From an uncultured beta proteobacterium (lineage in GTDB: Bacteria; Pseudomonadota; Gammaproteobacteria; Burkholderiales; Burkholderiaceae_C): a stretch of DNA of 5,804 nt. Made by a program: the position numbers and the translations under genes. The notes below the pieces were generated by a model. That model did no database searches and was not told the origin of the DNA. It was given only the letters and a program-made list of their open reading frames with translations. Location of the stretch: assembly GCA_903859265.1 (NCBI GenBank), contig CAIOLZ010000103.1:1-5804 (forward strand), written 5' to 3'. Positions within the stretch are counted from its first letter, which is position 1, and the number at the start of each line of letters is the position of its first letter. Of the stretch, positions 4,454-5,804 are shown piece by piece.

Positions 4454-5804
4454 ATGAATTTTTTCGACAGGCGGACACGACGCTGGCTTCTTTCAATCTC
4501 TTTGGTACTGGGCTTGCATGCAGGACTGCATGCGGAAACGGTCGCCCGCTATGGCATCTCCATGGCCGACATTCCGTTGACGACGGGCCAGCCCGACCGG
4601 GGCGCGGGCGCCTACCAATTTACGGGTCACACCATTTATGACCCCTTGATCGCCTGGGAGGCCAACATCGGCACGCGTCCGGGCAAGTTGATGCCCGGTT
4701 TGGCCACTGCCTGGAAGGCGGATGCGCAGGACCCCAAAAAATGGACCTTCACGCTGCGCAAAGGCGTCAAGTTTCACGATGGCTCGGACTTCAAGGCGGA
4801 CGCCGTGATCTGGAATCTGGACAAGGTGCTGGCCGACAAATCGCCCCAGTTCGATGCCAAGCAAAGCGCGCAGGTGCGCCCCCGCATTCCGTCGATTGCC
4901 AGTTACCGCAAGGTCGATGACTACACGGTGGAAATCGTCACCAAAAGCGTCGATGCCCTGTTTGTCTATCAGTTGCCGTGGTTCCTGATTTCCAGCCCGG
5001 CCCAATGGGAAAAGCTTGGCAAAGACTGGAGCAAGTTTGCGATGCAGCCTTCCGGTACCGGCCCGTTCAAGCTGGATAAATTGGTACCCCGTGAGCGCGC
5101 CGAACTGGTTAAAAACGCTGCCTACTGGGACAAGACGCGCATCGCCAAAACCGACCGCATCGTGCTGTTGCCCATTCCCGACGCCATGACGCGGGCCAAT
5201 GCACTGCTCAGCGGACAAGTGGACATCATTGAAACACCGCCGCCCGATGTGGTGCCGCAATTGCAGGCCGCTGGCTTCAAGCTGGTGCAAAACGTAACCC
5301 CACACGTTTGGCCCTACCATTTTTCAACCCAACCGGGCTCGCCCTGGGCCGACATTCGGGTGCGCAAGGCTGCCAATCTGGCCATTGACCGGGACGCCGT
5401 GGTCAAGCTGATGGGCGGCCTGGCTTCGGTGGCAAAGGGGCAGATGGACGAGTCCAGCCCATGGTTTGGCAAGCCGACTTTCAAGATCGGATATGACTTG
5501 CCGGCCGCCCGCGCCTTGATGGCGCAGGCCGGTTATTCCAAAGCCAATCCGCTCAAGGCCAAGGTCGTTATTGCGCAAGGGGGCACCGGACAGATGTTGT
5601 CGCTGCCCATGAACGAATTCATCCAGCAAAGTCTGGCTGAAATCAATATCCAGGTCACCTTTGAAGTGGTGGAACTGGAGAACCTGTACCTGCACTGGCG
5701 CAGCGGTGCCAAGTCGGATATGAACGCCGGCAAGGGCATTACCGCGATCAATCTGGCCTACGTCACCGCCGACCCCTTCTACGGAATTACCCGCTTTGTG
5801 GACA
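4454..5804 (+). CDS. ABC transporter substrate-binding protein, family 5 (peptide/opine/nickel type), 3' end outside window
   Basis: This is a periplasmic solute-binding protein of the DppA/OppA/NikA family that delivers its ligand to an inner-membrane ABC importer. The frame is open for 450 codons to the window edge. Relatives have about 500-540 residues, so the last tens of residues are missing. The N-terminus is an export signal: charged n-region (DRRTRRW, 5-11), hydrophobic core (12-21) and probable cleavage after LHA (25-27). The TRRWLL segment is also compatible with Tat export. Family landmarks are KFHDGSDFKADAVIW (about 106-120), SGTGPFKL (200-207), ANALLSGQVDIIE (about 248-260) and VRKAANLAIDRDAVV (303-317). 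Permease and ATPase genes would be expected downstream (inference). It is on the same strand as the hydroxylase and hemerythrin genes, but a 191-base repeat-bearing gap suggests separate control. The ligand is unknown. Confidence 0.93.
   Translation, partial: MNFFDRRTRRWLLSISLVLGLHAGLHAETVARYGISMADIPLTTGQPDRGAGAYQFTGHTIYDPLIAWEANIGTRPGKLMPGLATAWKADAQDPKKWTFTLRKGVKFHDGSDFKADAVIWNLDKVLADKSPQFDAKQSAQVRPRIPSIASYRKVDDYTVEIVTKSVDALFVYQLPWFLISSPAQWEKLGKDWSKFAMQPSGTGPFKLDKLVPRERAELVKNAAYWDKTRIAKTDRIVLLPIPDAMTRANALLSGQVDIIETPPPDVVPQLQAAGFKLVQNVTPHVWPYHFSTQPGSPWADIRVRKAANLAIDRDAVVKLMGGLASVAKGQMDESSPWFGKPTFKIGYDLPAARALMAQAGYSKANPLKAKVVIAQGGTGQMLSLPMNEFIQQSLAEINIQVTFEVVELENLYLHWRSGAKSDMNAGKGITAINLAYVTADPFYGITRFVD

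Noticed and set aside
4493..5320. A 275-codon open frame on the minus strand
   Set aside because: It is antisense to the solute-binding protein, which shows family motifs throughout. The antisense frame has no domain or ribosome binding site that I could see.

Overview
The base composition, codon use and strong AGGAGG-type ribosome binding sites suggest a moderately GC-rich Gram-negative proteobacterium. The gene families (DUF3309 mini-protein, IorAB-type molybdenum hydroxylase, single-domain bacteriohemerythrin, family 5 solute-binding protein) would fit a betaproteobacterium of the Burkholderiales/Comamonadaceae type. That placement is inference from gene content and style, not from a marker gene.

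Left part (1-1000): three small genes. A 52-residue two-helix membrane protein of the DUF3309 family lies on the minus strand at the left edge. It is divergent from a 115-residue stand-alone J-domain protein with an intact HPD motif. Converging on the latter from the right is a short acidic minus-strand reading frame of unknown function. A small hairpin followed by a T-run, in the 32 bases between the two stops, could end transcription of the minus-strand gene.

Central part (1100-4262): a compact plus-strand set. The first gene encodes a 166-residue protein with two [2Fe-2S] clusters. It overlaps by 4 bases (ATGA) a gene for a 723-residue molybdopterin-binding subunit carrying a Tat export signal. 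Together they make a two-subunit, FAD-free molybdenum hydroxylase of the isoquinoline 1-oxidoreductase/aldehyde oxidoreductase type, probably matured in the cytoplasm and exported folded to the periplasm. After 27 bases, with its own strong Shine-Dalgarno site, comes a bacteriohemerythrin with all seven di-iron ligands, probably cotranscribed.

Right part (4263-5804): a 191-base gap contains two different pairs of exact 12-base direct repeats in nested order, plus short inverted repeats. After it begins a family 5 (peptide/opine/nickel-type) ABC transporter periplasmic solute-binding protein. Its frame is open for 450 codons and runs off the window. A possible joint picture is uptake and periplasmic oxidation of an organic nitrogen compound or aldehyde, with an oxygen-binding protein made alongside. 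The substrate cannot be read from the sequence. I found no tRNA, rRNA, CRISPR array or insertion sequence.
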